From Flavobacterium cupreum (GTDB lineage: Bacteria > Bacteroidota > Bacteroidia > Flavobacteriales > Flavobacteriaceae), in assembly GCF_003996965.1 (NCBI RefSeq), contig NZ_QWDM01000005.1, positions 248,001 through 312,000 on the forward strand: a stretch of DNA of 64,000 bases, written 5' to 3'. The stretch's first letter is position 1. Each line of letters starts with the position of its first letter. The position numbers and the translations under genes are program-made. A model generated the notes under the pieces. The model was not told where the DNA came from. It worked only from the letters and a program-made list of their open reading frames with translations, and ran no database searches. Shown here piece by piece: positions 1 to 10,109 of the stretch.

Positions 1-7
1 ATTATTT

Positions 8-1351
8 TTATCTGCCTACAATTGCCTTGTAGATATCGTTTCCGTTAGCAAACAAAAGCAGTGCTATAAGTAAAACGAAACCAACCATTTGGGCGTTCTC
101 TAAGAATTTATCGCTCGGTTTTCTGCCGCTGATTATTTCGTATAATAAAAACATCACGTGACCTCCGTCAAGGGCAGGAATTGGCAATAAATTCATAACA
201 CCAAGCATAATTGACAATAAAGCTGTGATCGACCAGAACACTTCCCAGCTCCATGAACTCGGAAAAATGTTAAAAATCGCTGCAAAACCACCTACTTGTT
301 TGTACGCTTTGGTTTCCGGATTGAAAATCATTTTCAGCTGTTTTCCGTAACCTACCAACTGGTCTTTCCCTTTTTCAAGTCCAACCGGAATAGATTCGAA
401 GAAACTGTATTCTTTGGTACTTATTTTATAGTAGCCTAGTTTTTCTAAATCAGATAAATCTACACCACCCGCAATTACACCCAACTTTCCGTTTTTATCT
501 ACTTTTACAGTAACCGGAGTTTGTTTTAAATCACGCAGCACAACAGCCGGAATTGTTTTTCCTTTATTGTTAGCTAAAATAGCCACTGCCTGATCATAGT
601 ATTTTGCCTGTTGACCGTTGATGCTCACAATTAGATCTTTTGCCTTTAAATCTTTATTTCCGGATTCAGCAGGAACATCTTTTATCGCAAAAGGCTTACG
701 GATTGTTACTAAAAGGCCTTTTTCGTATTTCGATAACTGATCTACAAAATCAGTTGGCATCGTAATGGTTTGCTCTTGACCGTTTCTTTCAATCAGGACC
801 TGTTTTGCCATGATGATGTTCATATTTAAATCACCATCAAAATTCACCACTTTTTTACCGTCAATCGAAACCAGTTTGTCTCCGGTTTTAAAACCAGCTT
901 TCAGCATCACCGGATTTTCAACCAGAACACCGTCTTTCAAATCACTGTTGGCTACATACGTATCACCGTAAGCAAACGCCATTCCGATATAGATAATAAA
1001 CGCCAGGATAAAGTTTACCGTAACACCACCCAGCATAATAATCAAACGCTGCCATGCCGGTTTAGAACGAAATTCCCACGGTTGCGGAGGCAGGGCCATT
1101 TGTTCTTTGTCCATGCTTTCGTCGATCATACCCGAGATTTTTACATAACCACCAAGCGGCAACCATCCGATTCCGTATTCTGTTTCGCCGATTTTCTTTT
1201 TAAGAAGAGAATATTTAACATCAAAAAATAAGTAAAATTTTTCGACTCTTGTTTTAAATAATTTAGCAGGAATAAAATGTCCTAATTCGTGAAGAATAAT
1301 AAGTAAAGATAAACTCAATAGAAATTGAGAGAGTTTGATAACTATATCCAT
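8..1351 (-). CDS. rseP: RseP-type site-2 intramembrane metalloprotease
   Basis: This is a 447-residue M50 zinc protease of the inner membrane that cuts transmembrane substrates such as anti-sigma factors after a first periplasmic cut. The zinc-binding HELGH motif lies at residues 21-25 in the first membrane segment, and the second catalytic region LPIPALDGGH lies near residue 395. Two PDZ-like segments occupy roughly residues 115-300. The length matches the family. The ATG at 1351 is the natural start, and a TAnnTTTG -7 element sits about 30 bp upstream. No neighbour in the window names its substrate, although the FecR anti-sigma factor at 57.7 kb is a conceivable one. The family assignment is firm and the substrate is unknown. 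Confidence 0.95.
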   Translation of the reverse strand: MDIVIKLSQFLLSLSLLIILHELGHFIPAKLFKTRVEKFYLFFDVKYSLLKKKIGETEYGIGWLPLGGYVKISGMIDESMDKEQMALPPQPWEFRSKPAWQRLIIMLGGVTVNFILAFIIYIGMAFAYGDTYVANSDLKDGVLVENPVMLKAGFKTGDKLVSIDGKKVVNFDGDLNMNIIMAKQVLIERNGQEQTITMPTDFVDQLSKYEKGLLVTIRKPFAIKDVPAESGNKDLKAKDLIVSINGQQAKYYDQAVAILANNKGKTIPAVVLRDLKQTPVTVKVDKNGKLGVIAGGVDLSDLEKLGYYKISTKEYSFFESIPVGLEKGKDQLVGYGKQLKMIFNPETKAYKQVGGFAAIFNIFPSSWSWEVFWSITALLSIMLGVMNLLPIPALDGGHVMFLLYEIISGRKPSDKFLENAQMVGFVLLIALLLFANGNDIYKAIVGR

Positions 1352-1380
1352 TTTGTATTTTTAGTTCGTAATTTAACGCA

Positions 1381-1388
1381 CAAAAGTA
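1381..1388 (-). promoter_or_regulatory. -7 promoter element of rseP
   Basis: On the minus strand these bases read TACTTTTG, matching the Bacteroidota -7 consensus TAnnTTTG. The predicted start of transcription leaves a leader of about 25 nt before the rseP ATG. No clean TTTG -33 box was found at the usual distance. Confidence 0.45.
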
Positions 1389-1552
1389 ACGTTTCTATTT
1401 TAATTTGATAGTGCAAGATAATACATAAGGTTTTAAATGTTTGTTAATTAATAAACATTTAGATTTCTCCTTTTGGGCATATGCCTTAACTTTACTTTTT
1501 TAAACGCTATCGTACCCAATAGGTAGCACACAACTATTAAAAGTTACAAAAT

Positions 1553-2623
1553 ATGGCTTCATTATTATTTTCTCCACTTACAATAAAAGAAATTACCTTA
1601 AAAAACAGAATCGTTATTTCGCCTATGTGTCAGTACTCCTCAGTTGACGGATTTGCAAACGACTGGCATTTGGTTCACTTAGGAAGTCGTGCCAGCGGCG
1701 GAGCAGCTTTGATCATTCAGGAAGCGACAGCCGTTTCTCCGGAGGCAAGAATATCTCCTTCAGATCTTGGAATCTGGAAAGATGACCACATTCAAAAATT
1801 AAAACAGATCAACGAATTTATCGTTTCTCAAAACGCCGTTCCCGGAATTCAGCTGGCGCATGCCGGACGAAAAGCCAGTGTTTCGGCTCCGTGGGAAGGC
1901 AATAAAAAGTTAGATTTTGCCCAAGGCGGATGGCAGACGGTTTCTGCGAGTGCGATTCCGTATCACGATGATGAACCGTTTCTTCCGGAAGCTTTAGACC
2001 GAAACGGAATCCGAAAAGTAGTTTCAGATTTTAAAGCAGCAACCAGAAGGGCTGTTGAAGCGGGATATAAGGTTGTGGAAATTCATGGGGCACACGGTTA
2101 TTTACTGCACCAGTTTTTATCGCCTTTAACGAATGTGAGAAACGACGAATACGGAGGAAGTTTTGAAAACAGAATCCGTTTTACTTTGGAAATTGTCGAA
2201 GCCGTTCAGTCGGAATGGCCGTCAGATTTGCCTTTATTCGTTCGAATTTCAGCAACAGACTGGGCAGAAGGCGGATGGAATCCCGAAGAATCTGCAAAGC
2301 TTTCGAAAATACTAAAAGATAAAGGAGTAGATTTAATTGATGTTTCATCGGGCGGATTGGTTTCGCAACAAAAAATTCAGATTGGTCCCGGTTATCAGGT
2401 TTCCTTTGCAGAGAAAATCAAAAAAGAAGCTGACATCTTAACCGGAGCGGTGGGATTGATTACAGAATCGCAACAAGCCGAAGATATTTTGAAAAACGGT
2501 CAGGCCGATTTGATTTTATTCGCCAGGGAATCACTAAGAAACCCGAACTTAGCTTTAGATTTCGCCAAAGAACTACACGACGATATTCAATGGCCAAAAC
2601 AATACGAACGCGCTAAGATTTAA
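1553..2623 (+). CDS. NADH:flavin oxidoreductase, Old Yellow Enzyme of the YqjM/NamA class
   Basis: This is a 356-residue cytoplasmic FMN enzyme predicted to reduce activated carbon-carbon double bonds with NAD(P)H. The N-terminus carries PMCQYS with the cysteine at residue 26, the same number as the redox-tuning Cys26 of Bacillus YqjM. HAGRKAS and the HGAHGYLLHQFLSP segment, which supply the FMN and substrate-binding histidines, follow, and the C-terminal FARESLRNP segment is typical of the phosphate-binding end of the barrel. The start ATG at 1553 gives a full-length protein. The physiological substrate cannot be told from the sequence. It may be co-transcribed with the oxidoreductase downstream, but a long hairpin repeat lies between them. 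Confidence 0.93.
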   Translation: MASLLFSPLTIKEITLKNRIVISPMCQYSSVDGFANDWHLVHLGSRASGGAALIIQEATAVSPEARISPSDLGIWKDDHIQKLKQINEFIVSQNAVPGIQLAHAGRKASVSAPWEGNKKLDFAQGGWQTVSASAIPYHDDEPFLPEALDRNGIRKVVSDFKAATRRAVEAGYKVVEIHGAHGYLLHQFLSPLTNVRNDEYGGSFENRIRFTLEIVEAVQSEWPSDLPLFVRISATDWAEGGWNPEESAKLSKILKDKGVDLIDVSSGGLVSQQKIQIGPGYQVSFAEKIKKEADILTGAVGLITESQQAEDILKNGQADLILFARESLRNPNLALDFAKELHDDIQWPKQYERAKI

Positions 2624-2624
2624 T

Positions 2625-2797
2625 TTTTTTTTGCCACAGATTACACAGATTAAAATGATTTAAAAACAAGTTGCCACGAATTTCACGAATTTTCACGAAT
2701 TTTTATCCAGTTTTAGAGCAATTTAATTCGTGGAAATTCGTGCAATTAGTGGCAAAAAAAAAATCTTTCCAATCACAATAATCTGTGGCAAAAAAAA
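2625..2797. repeat. Nested inverted-repeat element, family A (CACGAATTT / CACAGATTA units)
   Basis: The spacer holds two nested inverted repeats. The outer arms are TTTTTTTGCCACAGATTA near 2626-2643 and its complement at 2779-2797. The inner arms begin TTGCCACGAATTTCACGAAT at 2671 and return imperfectly at about 2725-2754. Each arm is built from 9-10 nt units (CACGAATTT or CACAGATTA) in imperfect tandem. It lies between two genes on the same strand, so it is not simply a terminator for convergent genes. Two small reading frames that cross it (2703-2885 minus, 2730-2927 plus) are artefacts of the repeat. Confidence 0.85.
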
Positions 2798-2838
2798 TCT
2801 TTTCCATCATATAATCCGTGAAAAAAAACGAAACGAAA

Positions 2839-3879
2839 ATGCAAAAAATAAAAACAGCACTATTATCATACGGAATGTCGGGCAAAGTTTTTCACGCCCC
2901 GTTTTTAAACCTTCATTCGGGATTTGAATTATTAGGTTCCTGGGAAAGAAGCAAAAAACTCATTCAGGAAGATTATCCTAACGTAAAAAGTTACCCATCT
3001 ATTGACGAATTATTAGCCGATGACGTCGATTTGGTCATCGTAAATACCCCGGTTGGTACGCATTACGAATATGCAAAAAAAGTATTACTGGCCGGAAAAC
3101 ATGCCGTTGTAGAAAAAGCGTTTACCACTACTGTGGCCGAAGCCGAGGAACTGGCAAAAATTGCGACAGACAAAGGACTGAAGTTGGCCGTTTTCCAGAA
3201 CCGACGTTGGGACAGTGATTTTAAGACCGTTCAAAAAATAATTAGCGATGGAGTTTTAGGAGATTTGATCGAAGCCGAATTTCACTTTGACAGATACAAT
3301 CCGTTACTGAGTCCGAAAGCACATAAAGAAACCGTAAATGACGGCGCCGGAATTCTGAAGGATTTGGGACCTCATTTAATCGATCAGGCTCTTGCTTTGT
3401 TTGGCTCGCCGAAAGCCGTTTTTGGGGATATCAGAGTGACCCGGGAAAATTCTCTAGTAGACGACTGGATCGATTTGGTATTGATTTACACTGATTTCAG
3501 AGTGCGTTTAAAAGCAAGTTTCTTTGTCAGGGAAGCCAATCCTGCCTATACCCTTCACGGAAAAAAAGGTTCTTTCCTCAAACCCCGCGGTGATGTTCAG
3601 GAAGACGATTTAAAACTCGGAAAAAAACCGGATTCAGCATCCTGGGGAACAGAATCGGAAAGTTTGCAGGGGCTTTTGCATACCGAAATCAACGGAAAAG
3701 AAGTGCGTGAAAAAGTACCAACACTTCAGGGAAATTATTTTTCATTTTTTGATGGTGTTTACGAATCAATTGCAAATAATAAAATAGAACCGGTTACGGC
3801 ACAAGACGGTGTAAAAGTAATGCAGATTATCGAAGCCGCTATTGCTAGTGCTGCGCAGCAAGAGGTTATCGTTCTTTAG
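2839..3879 (+). CDS. Gfo/Idh/MocA family oxidoreductase
   Basis: This is a cytoplasmic NAD(P)-dependent sugar or polyol dehydrogenase-like protein of 346 residues. The N-terminal Rossmann segment LSYGMSGKVFHAPFL is the form seen in the YdgJ/YhhX branch. VNTPVGTHYEYA follows, then VVEKAFTTT at the place of the usual EKP motif, and HLIDQAL in the C-terminal alpha/beta domain. The reading frame is open from a GTG at 2818, but that codon lies inside the repeat element, so I chose the ATG at 2839, which starts directly before the Rossmann fold. The alternative start would add seven residues. The substrate is not known. Confidence 0.88.
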   Translation: MQKIKTALLSYGMSGKVFHAPFLNLHSGFELLGSWERSKKLIQEDYPNVKSYPSIDELLADDVDLVIVNTPVGTHYEYAKKVLLAGKHAVVEKAFTTTVAEAEELAKIATDKGLKLAVFQNRRWDSDFKTVQKIISDGVLGDLIEAEFHFDRYNPLLSPKAHKETVNDGAGILKDLGPHLIDQALALFGSPKAVFGDIRVTRENSLVDDWIDLVLIYTDFRVRLKASFFVREANPAYTLHGKKGSFLKPRGDVQEDDLKLGKKPDSASWGTESESLQGLLHTEINGKEVREKVPTLQGNYFSFFDGVYESIANNKIEPVTAQDGVKVMQIIEAAIASAAQQEVIVL

Positions 3880-3883
3880 CTGT

Positions 3884-4042
3884 TTTTTGCCCGCAGATTT
3901 GGCGGATTATGCGGATTAACACAGATTTTCGAACCCTTTTTATGCGTGATCCTGATCACTTTGGATTGGTAAAAAACTTTGAATATTACGATTAAAAGTT
4001 TGCCCGCAGATTTTGCAGATTATGCGGATCGACACAGATTTT
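3884..4042 (+). repeat. Pair of direct repeats, family C (GCGGATTA units)
   Basis: Two copies of a repeat of about 44 bp, near 3884-3930 and 3999-4042, lie in direct orientation about 115 bp apart. Each starts TTTGCCCGCAGATTT and continues with GCGGATTA- and ACACAGATTT-like 9-nt units. They differ at a few positions. They occupy much of the 384-bp gap between the oxidoreductase and the MFS gene. The end of each copy, ACACAGATTTT, resembles family A units. Confidence 0.8.
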
Positions 4043-4061
4043 AAATTCATTAATTATGTGA

Positions 4062-4079
4062 TTTCGATAGCTATCGAAA
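4062..4079. repeat. 18-bp perfect palindrome with CGATAGCTATCG core
   Basis: The sequence TTTCGATAGCTATCGAAA is a perfect palindrome preceded by GTGA and followed by AGGCAAAAAA. The same core in the same flanking context occurs at 38469-38486 with changed but still paired arms. Confidence 0.8.
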
Positions 4080-4230
4080 AGGCAAAAAATAAAACCAGTG
4101 AAAACCCGCCTAACCCTTAAAACCCGTGCCCCAATACCTTTTTTGTTTCATTAAGCGTACAATTTACAAACAATAACGTTATAAATCAGGGAACCGGAAG
4201 GGTTTGGTAGTCTGTAAAGTAGCTTTTTAG

Positions 4231-4238
4231 TACTTTTG
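4231..4238 (+). promoter_or_regulatory. -7 promoter element of the MFS gene
   Basis: TACTTTTG matches TAnnTTTG. It lies 25 bp before the TTG codon at 4264, giving a short leader and supporting that start over the in-frame ATG 108 bp further on. Confidence 0.45.
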
Positions 4239-4263
4239 CCACACAAACATTAAACGCATTATT

Positions 4264-5481
4264 TTGATCAATTTCAATCCATTATCATTCTTTCAGGCCA
4301 AAGGAAAAATTAAGAAAGTCTATAGAGAGGCAAAAGCTTCTTATTTAAACCGAATTCGTTTTGCTGTCGGAATGTTTTATTTTGGAATGGGTTTAAGTTT
4401 TGCCACCTGGGCCAGCCGGATTCCGGATATTAAAACCGACCTTCACCTCACCGAAGGAGATTTAGGATCTATACTTTTTGCATTGCCCGTAGGTCAGTTG
4501 GTGATTATGCCTTTTTCAGGAAAAATGGTCACCAAATTCGGAAGCCATCGTATCCTGATTTTCTCGCTGATCATGTATGTTTTATGCCTTACCAATCTTG
4601 GTTTGGCAACGACCGTTTTACAATTATCGTTAGGCTTGTTTTTGTTCGGGTTGTTTGGAAACTTAGCCAACATTGCCGTCAATACACAAGGCGTTTATAC
4701 CGAAGTTCTTTTCAAAAAAACAATCATGTCGTCTTTTCACGGAATGTGGAGCTTTGCCGGATTTACAGGGGCTTTGGTAGGTTTAGGCATGTTAGCCTTA
4801 AAGTTAAGTCCGCTGCACCATTTTTTAATTGTGGGTGGGATTGTACTAATTATGGTGGCCTTTAATTTTAAATTTCTGGTGAGGGCCAAAGAGAAAATTA
4901 AAGTAAAAACCGGAGAAAAGAAAAAGCTGTTTGTGAAACCAGACAGCGCATTAATCTGGCTGGGCGTGATTGGTTTTTGCAGCATGGCCAGCGAAGGGGT
5001 TATGTTTGACTGGAGCGGAGTCTACTTTAAAGATGTTGTCGAGGCACCGGGACCATTAGTGGTTTTAGGGTACACCTCCTTCATGATTATGATGGCGGGC
5101 GGACGATTTTTAGGAGACCGAATGATCAATAAATTTGGCCGTGAACGTGTTATGCAAATCAGCGGTGTGATGATTTCTGCCGGACTTTTTACCGCCGTTT
5201 TTCTTCCTTACCTCATACCTTGTACCATTGCTTTTATGTTTGTTGGGCTGGGAGTGGCTACGATTGTTCCAACCGTTTACAGTATGGCCGGAAAAAATCC
5301 GACAGTGCCGCCCGGAGAAGCTTTGACGATAGTTTCCAGCGTTAGTTTTCTTGGTTTTTTAATGGGACCTCCGGTAATCGGACACATTGCCCAAAACTTC
5401 GGACTTCAGTTTTCTTTTGCTTTTATCGGAATCTTTGGCGTTCTGATTGCCTTTATGGTTTCTAAAATCAGAACTACTTAA
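4264..5481 (+). CDS. Major facilitator superfamily transporter, YbjJ-like
   Basis: This is an inner-membrane carrier of 405 residues with about twelve hydrophobic segments beginning near residue 35. The region FATWASRIPDIKTDLHLTEG and the later GGRFLGDRMINKFGRERV loop are typical of the MFS branch that includes E. coli YbjJ. The predicted start is a TTG at 4264; the next in-frame ATG (residue 37) would fall at the edge of the first membrane helix. The substrate is unknown, and the neighbours give no pathway. The gene stands alone, with repeats before it and a promoter-containing spacer after it. Confidence 0.85.
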   Translation: MINFNPLSFFQAKGKIKKVYREAKASYLNRIRFAVGMFYFGMGLSFATWASRIPDIKTDLHLTEGDLGSILFALPVGQLVIMPFSGKMVTKFGSHRILIFSLIMYVLCLTNLGLATTVLQLSLGLFLFGLFGNLANIAVNTQGVYTEVLFKKTIMSSFHGMWSFAGFTGALVGLGMLALKLSPLHHFLIVGGIVLIMVAFNFKFLVRAKEKIKVKTGEKKKLFVKPDSALIWLGVIGFCSMASEGVMFDWSGVYFKDVVEAPGPLVVLGYTSFMIMMAGGRFLGDRMINKFGRERVMQISGVMISAGLFTAVFLPYLIPCTIAFMFVGLGVATIVPTVYSMAGKNPTVPPGEALTIVSSVSFLGFLMGPPVIGHIAQNFGLQFSFAFIGIFGVLIAFMVSKIRTT

Positions 5482-5624
5482 TTAAGCATCTTTTTCGAAG
5501 ATTGTATTGCACACGATACGATCTCATAACGAAATCAGATTAGTGTAAATTGGTATGGATTTAGAATTCTTTATTCACTTCTAAAATAAAATAGTAAGAA
5601 AAGTATTATTTTAATTAATAATGT

Positions 5625-5632
5625 TATCTTTG
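5625..5632 (+). promoter_or_regulatory. Possible -7 promoter element of the TonB receptor operon
   Basis: TATCTTTG matches TAnnTTTG and lies about 140 bp before the receptor start, which would give a long leader. No clear -33 box was found. Confidence 0.35.
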
Positions 5633-5770
5633 AAGCGCGAATACTTGTTCGGCCATTTTATAATACCTTTTTTCCAAAGACCAATTTTATCCTTTGATGT
5701 AAGGATTGAATGTTTGCTTTTTTAAACATTTTAATCCCAAACTATTTATCAAAGTTAATTGGTGTTATTC

Positions 5771-8602
5771 ATGAGAAAAAAGTACGTATTGTTTTTTATT
5801 TTGCTGCCTTTTGGACTTGCTTTTGCACAAAAGGAAATTTCCATTTCAGGAATCGTAATTGATGCAAAAACACAAAACCCTTTAGAGAATGTTGTCGTAA
5901 GCATTCAGAATTCTGCTGTCACGCAGCTTACCGGAGCAAACGGGAAATTTGTATTGTACTCTTCCCTCAAAGGAGAGCAGTTGCTTCTGGTGCACAGTCA
6001 GGGATATAAAGATTTGCTGATGAAAATAAATATCTACGCCAACCTTACTTTAGGGATTTTACAATTAGAAGATACTTTTACAGATGAGGTTCAGGGCACC
6101 TTAATTACCCTGCTGGAAAGTGATTTATCTGATGATAACAGTTCCAGCGAAATGACTTCAGGTCTTTTACAATCGGCAAAAGACGCATTTTTTCAGGCCT
6201 CCGCTTTTAGTTGGGGACAGGCCCGGTTTAAAGTACGTGGTCTGGACAGCGAAAACGGGACCATGATGCTGAATGGAATGCCCATGAATAAAATTTTCGA
6301 CGGAAGGCCGCAATGGGGCAACTGGGGAGGATTAAATGATGTACTTCGAAATCAGGAATTTTCTATTGGAGGTGCAGCTTCGCTTTATAGTTTTGGAGGG
6401 ATTTTGGGCACGCAGCAAATTTACACGCGGGCCTCCTTATATAGAAAAGGTGAACGTCTTTCTTTCTCCGGAAGCAATACAACGTACAATTGGCGGGCTA
6501 TAGGAACCTATGCTTCAGGCATGAATTCTTCCGGCTGGGCGTATGTCGTTTCAGGGGGGAAACGCATCGGAAATGAAGGTTATTTTGAAGGAACAAATTT
6601 CGATGGGGAATCTTTTTTTCTAAGTATCGAAAAGAACGTAAACAAACGGCACTCGATTAATTTTACAGGATTTTATACGCCAAATTCCCGTGGAAAAAAC
6701 TCCGCCAATACAGCTGAAGTTACTCAATTGACAAATGGAAAATACAATTCCTACTGGGGCTGGCAAAACGGGAAAAAACGAAACGCGAGAGTAAAAAATA
6801 TCGAAGAACCGCTTTTAATGCTGAACCATTATTTTAAAATAAATGAAAAAGCAAACCTGAATTCGGGCATGATGTACCAGTTTGGGAAAACAGGAAACAG
6901 CAATATCGATTATCAGAATACACCAAGTCCGGATCCTGTTTATTATCGAAAGTTGCCCAGTTATTTCAGCTCTATGTATGCGGCTGACAAAGGAGGATTT
7001 TCCGGAGACTTTACGCCTGACCATTAAAATGCCGAAAAAAGTAAAGAATTGTTTTTGAAGAATCCTCAGATTAATTGGGAAGAAATTTATCGTGCCAATC
7101 AGAAACCCATAACAAATGCCGAAGGAATAATCACGGGATACGGGCCGGTACAAAGTTATTATGTTTTGTACGAAGACCGAACGGACGACAAGACATTTGC
7201 GGCAAATTCAAACCTAAATATCCAACTCACAGAAAACAGTGCTTTTGACGGCGGAATTACTTTTCGGAATTTAAAAGCACATCATTTTCAGCATCTTTTA
7301 GATTTACTGGGAGGGGAATATTTTATGGATATTGATGCTTTTTACAGTGGTAATCAGGCACAATCTGATTTGCGAAATCCAAACCGGCAGGTAAAAGTGG
7401 GGGATTACTATGGCTACAACTATAATCTTCTGGCAACCACTGTTGATGCTTTTACACAATTTAAATTCAATTATAAAAAAACGGAGTTTTACCTGTCACA
7501 ATCGTATTCCGTATCGGATTATCAAAGGGAAGGATTGTATCAAAACGGAATTTATCAAACTACTTCACTGGGTAAAAGCCAAAAAGTAAATTTTGAAAAC
7601 TTTGGCTTCAAAGGCGGATTTGCGTATAAGATTTCAGGAAGGCGATGGCTGTTTTTTAATGGAATGTATCTGACAAGGGCACCTTCACTTCGCAATACTT
7701 TTTCGAATTCAAGGCTCAATAACGCTATTGTGAACGGAATTGAAAATGAAAACATAAGCAGCGCAGAAGGAAATTATGTATATCGTTCGCCTACGCTTAA
7801 AATCAGGACAACACTTTATTACAGTCTGATAAAAAACACTACTAAAACCTCTTTTTTTTATGCCGAAGGAATTTTTGATAAAGGTGCCGGATATAATAAT
7901 ACGGATGCTTTTGTAAGTCAGACCTTAACGAATCTGGACAAGAAAAATATCGGAACTGAACTTAGTTTTGAATATCAGATTTCGGCAACATTGAAAACGA
8001 GTTTATCTGCAGCATACGGCCATTATAGCTACAGCAGTAACCCAAATGTATCGATCACCAATGATGCCAATGCTGCAAAAACGAATGCACAGGCCACTTT
8101 TGATTTTGGAGAATCCCGTCTTAAAAATTACAAACAGCCGGGAATGCCACAACAGGCTTACTCACTGGGTCTGGAATACAGGGATCCTAAATTCTGGTGG
8201 TTAGGTGCTAATATTAATTATCTAACAGATAATTATATAGATGTTTCGCCCATCGCAAGAACGAATCGGTTTTACATCAATTCAAAAAATGGTTTAGCTT
8301 TTCCGGAAGCCACCGAAGAAAGGGCTAATGAATTATTAAGGCAGGAAAAATTCAATCCCGTTTCCTTATTAAATGTCACGGGAGGAAAATCCTGGCGGGT
8401 TTTTGGAAAATATGTTGGGTTTTTTGCCAGTATAAATAATGTTTTTGATTCCTATTACAAAACAGGTGGTTTTGAACAGGCAAGAAATGCCAATTTTAGG
8501 GCACTTAATCAGGATGTTTCCAGCGGAACCCCATCATTTGGCCCCAAATATTTTTATGGCTACGGAAGGACTTATTTCGTAAACCTTAGTATCACTTTAT
8601 AA
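5771..8602 (+). pseudogene. TonB-dependent outer-membrane receptor with an in-frame stop
   Basis: The reading frame codes for a TonB-dependent receptor of about 943 codons, but a TAA at 7025-7027 interrupts it near codon 419. The frame before and after the stop is the same, and the protein continues without a gap (NAEKSKELFLKNPQINWEE), so this is a single nonsense change, for example CAA to TAA, and not a frameshift. The N-terminus has a signal peptide from the ATG at 5771, a carboxypeptidase-like regulatory domain at about residues 22-110 and a plug with FKVRGLDSENGTMMLNG. The C-terminal half has beta-barrel strands ending in an aromatic strand. The second half has no signal peptide and cannot be exported alone. 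Either the gene is inactivated or the base is an error. The substrate is unknown. Confidence 0.85.
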
Positions 8603-8623
8603 AACTTAAAAACAGATTATATT

Positions 8624-9973
8624 ATGAGAAATATATATTTAAGCGCTTTTCTAGCCATACAATTATATCTGTTTTGTGCGTGCAGCACGGAAATTGAAAT
8701 GCCTAAATTGGGTTGTGAGCAGGCGAACCTGTCTGTAAATCAGACCGTAGAAAAAGTAAAAAGTGTTTCCGGTTTAGTTCCGAAGCAGTACAATTATGAT
8801 GATGTCATTGAAGGCTATGTGGTATCGTCAGATGAAGGAGGAAATTTCTTCAGGACAATTTCTTTTCAGACATTAGGGAACGAGCAATATCCTGCACAAG
8901 GATTTAGCGTTGCTGTTGATGCAGCGAATAGCTATGTAGATTTTTGTGTCGGAAACAGAGTCTACATAAAACTAAAAAATCAATATACAGATCTCAGTTA
9001 TGGTGCGTTAAGGATTGGCAGTTTGTATGCCAGTAATTCGGGTGAACCAACAATAGGCAGGGTTTCACAAAATGATTATAAAAATGTACTGAATGCTTCT
9101 TGCGTGGTGGTGGATGAAAACCAGTTAGCTCAGTCTCTTTCGATTGAAGAAGCTTTAAACGAAAACAAGTTAAACACGTTAGTAGACCTTAAAGACGTAC
9201 AATTTACAGAGGCGGCAATTGGCCGTCATTACTTTGAAGAATCCAACGCTATTGGCGGTGCAACCAATTGGAACCTGACAGACAAGACGGGAAATCAAAT
9301 TATTTTCAGGACCAGTAGTTTTGCCAATTTTGCAGCCGGTATCGTACCTGACGGGAGTGGAAAAGTACGTGGAGTGATCACAAAATTCGGATCCGATTAT
9401 CAACTAGTCGCCCGATTTGAAAGCGATGTTAGGATGGAAGGCAAAAGAAGTGCGCCTTTCTTTTCGGAGGATTTTCAATCGGTAAAAAACAATGTGAATT
9501 TTAATCTTCCGGGCTGGGGCAATATCGTAGAAAAAGCTTCTAAATTATGGAAAAGTATGGTGTACGGAGGGAATGGTTATGCCGAATTTAATACCACCAG
9601 CACCACCGCTGCCGAAAATATTGCCTGGCTTGTTTCTCCTAAAATTGATATGGAATCCTATAAAAATGCTGTGCTGTCTTTTAGAAGTGCCCAACATGAC
9701 CTGAAAGTTGATTCCCCGCTGAATGCATTGGAAATTTATGTCTCAGAAAATTTTGACGGTTCAAACATAAAGAAAGCCCAATGGACAAAATTAACTGCAA
9801 AGATTGCCACACAGTCAACGCCTTCCCGTCAGTTTATAAGTTCGGGAGCGATAGATTTGTCGCCTTATTCCGGAAAGATCAATATTGCCTTTAAATATAT
9901 CGGTTCCGGAAAAGACAAAACCTTAAACGGCGCTTTTATGATTGATGATGTAAAAATTTATGGAGAGAAATAG
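8624..9973 (+). CDS. DUF5689 lipoprotein with C-terminal jelly-roll-like domain
   Basis: This is a 449-residue predicted surface or periplasmic lipoprotein. The signal peptide ends in a lipobox-like LFCAC around residue 20. Residues about 40-260 resemble the Bacteroidota DUF5689 domain (VVSSDEGGNFFRTISFQT). Residues about 280-449 look like a choice-of-anchor-J or cleaved-adhesin type beta domain (FSEDFQSV, WLVSPKIDM, MIDDVKIYG). It starts 21 bp after the receptor gene, so the two form an operon. Such pairs suggest that the lipoprotein works with the receptor at the cell surface. The ligand is unknown. Its frame is intact although the receptor is interrupted. Confidence 0.8.
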   Translation: MRNIYLSAFLAIQLYLFCACSTEIEMPKLGCEQANLSVNQTVEKVKSVSGLVPKQYNYDDVIEGYVVSSDEGGNFFRTISFQTLGNEQYPAQGFSVAVDAANSYVDFCVGNRVYIKLKNQYTDLSYGALRIGSLYASNSGEPTIGRVSQNDYKNVLNASCVVVDENQLAQSLSIEEALNENKLNTLVDLKDVQFTEAAIGRHYFEESNAIGGATNWNLTDKTGNQIIFRTSSFANFAAGIVPDGSGKVRGVITKFGSDYQLVARFESDVRMEGKRSAPFFSEDFQSVKNNVNFNLPGWGNIVEKASKLWKSMVYGGNGYAEFNTTSTTAAENIAWLVSPKIDMESYKNAVLSFRSAQHDLKVDSPLNALEIYVSENFDGSNIKKAQWTKLTAKIATQSTPSRQFISSGAIDLSPYSGKINIAFKYIGSGKDKTLNGAFMIDDVKIYGEK

Positions 9974-10109
9974 GGGCAACTTTTTTTAAAAATTAAATTA
10001 AAGTATTGGTTTTTAGAGTATTATTTAAAAATAAATAGTTTTTAAGCCTTAAACTGTTAAAATTTAATTGGATTTTGTATTTTGGTCGTCCCAAATCGAT
10101 ACAAATACC

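Noticed and set aside
2703-2927. Two overlapping small reading frames (minus 2703-2885, plus 2730-2927)
   Set aside because: Both run through the inverted repeat and read its units as protein; no family resemblance.
4494-4985. Open frames on both strands inside the MFS gene
   Set aside because: They are shadows of the MFS coding frame with no independent support.
7049-8602. Separate gene for the second half of the TonB receptor
   Set aside because: It is in the same frame as the first half, lacks a signal peptide and plug, and starts only after an in-frame stop; treated as one interrupted gene.
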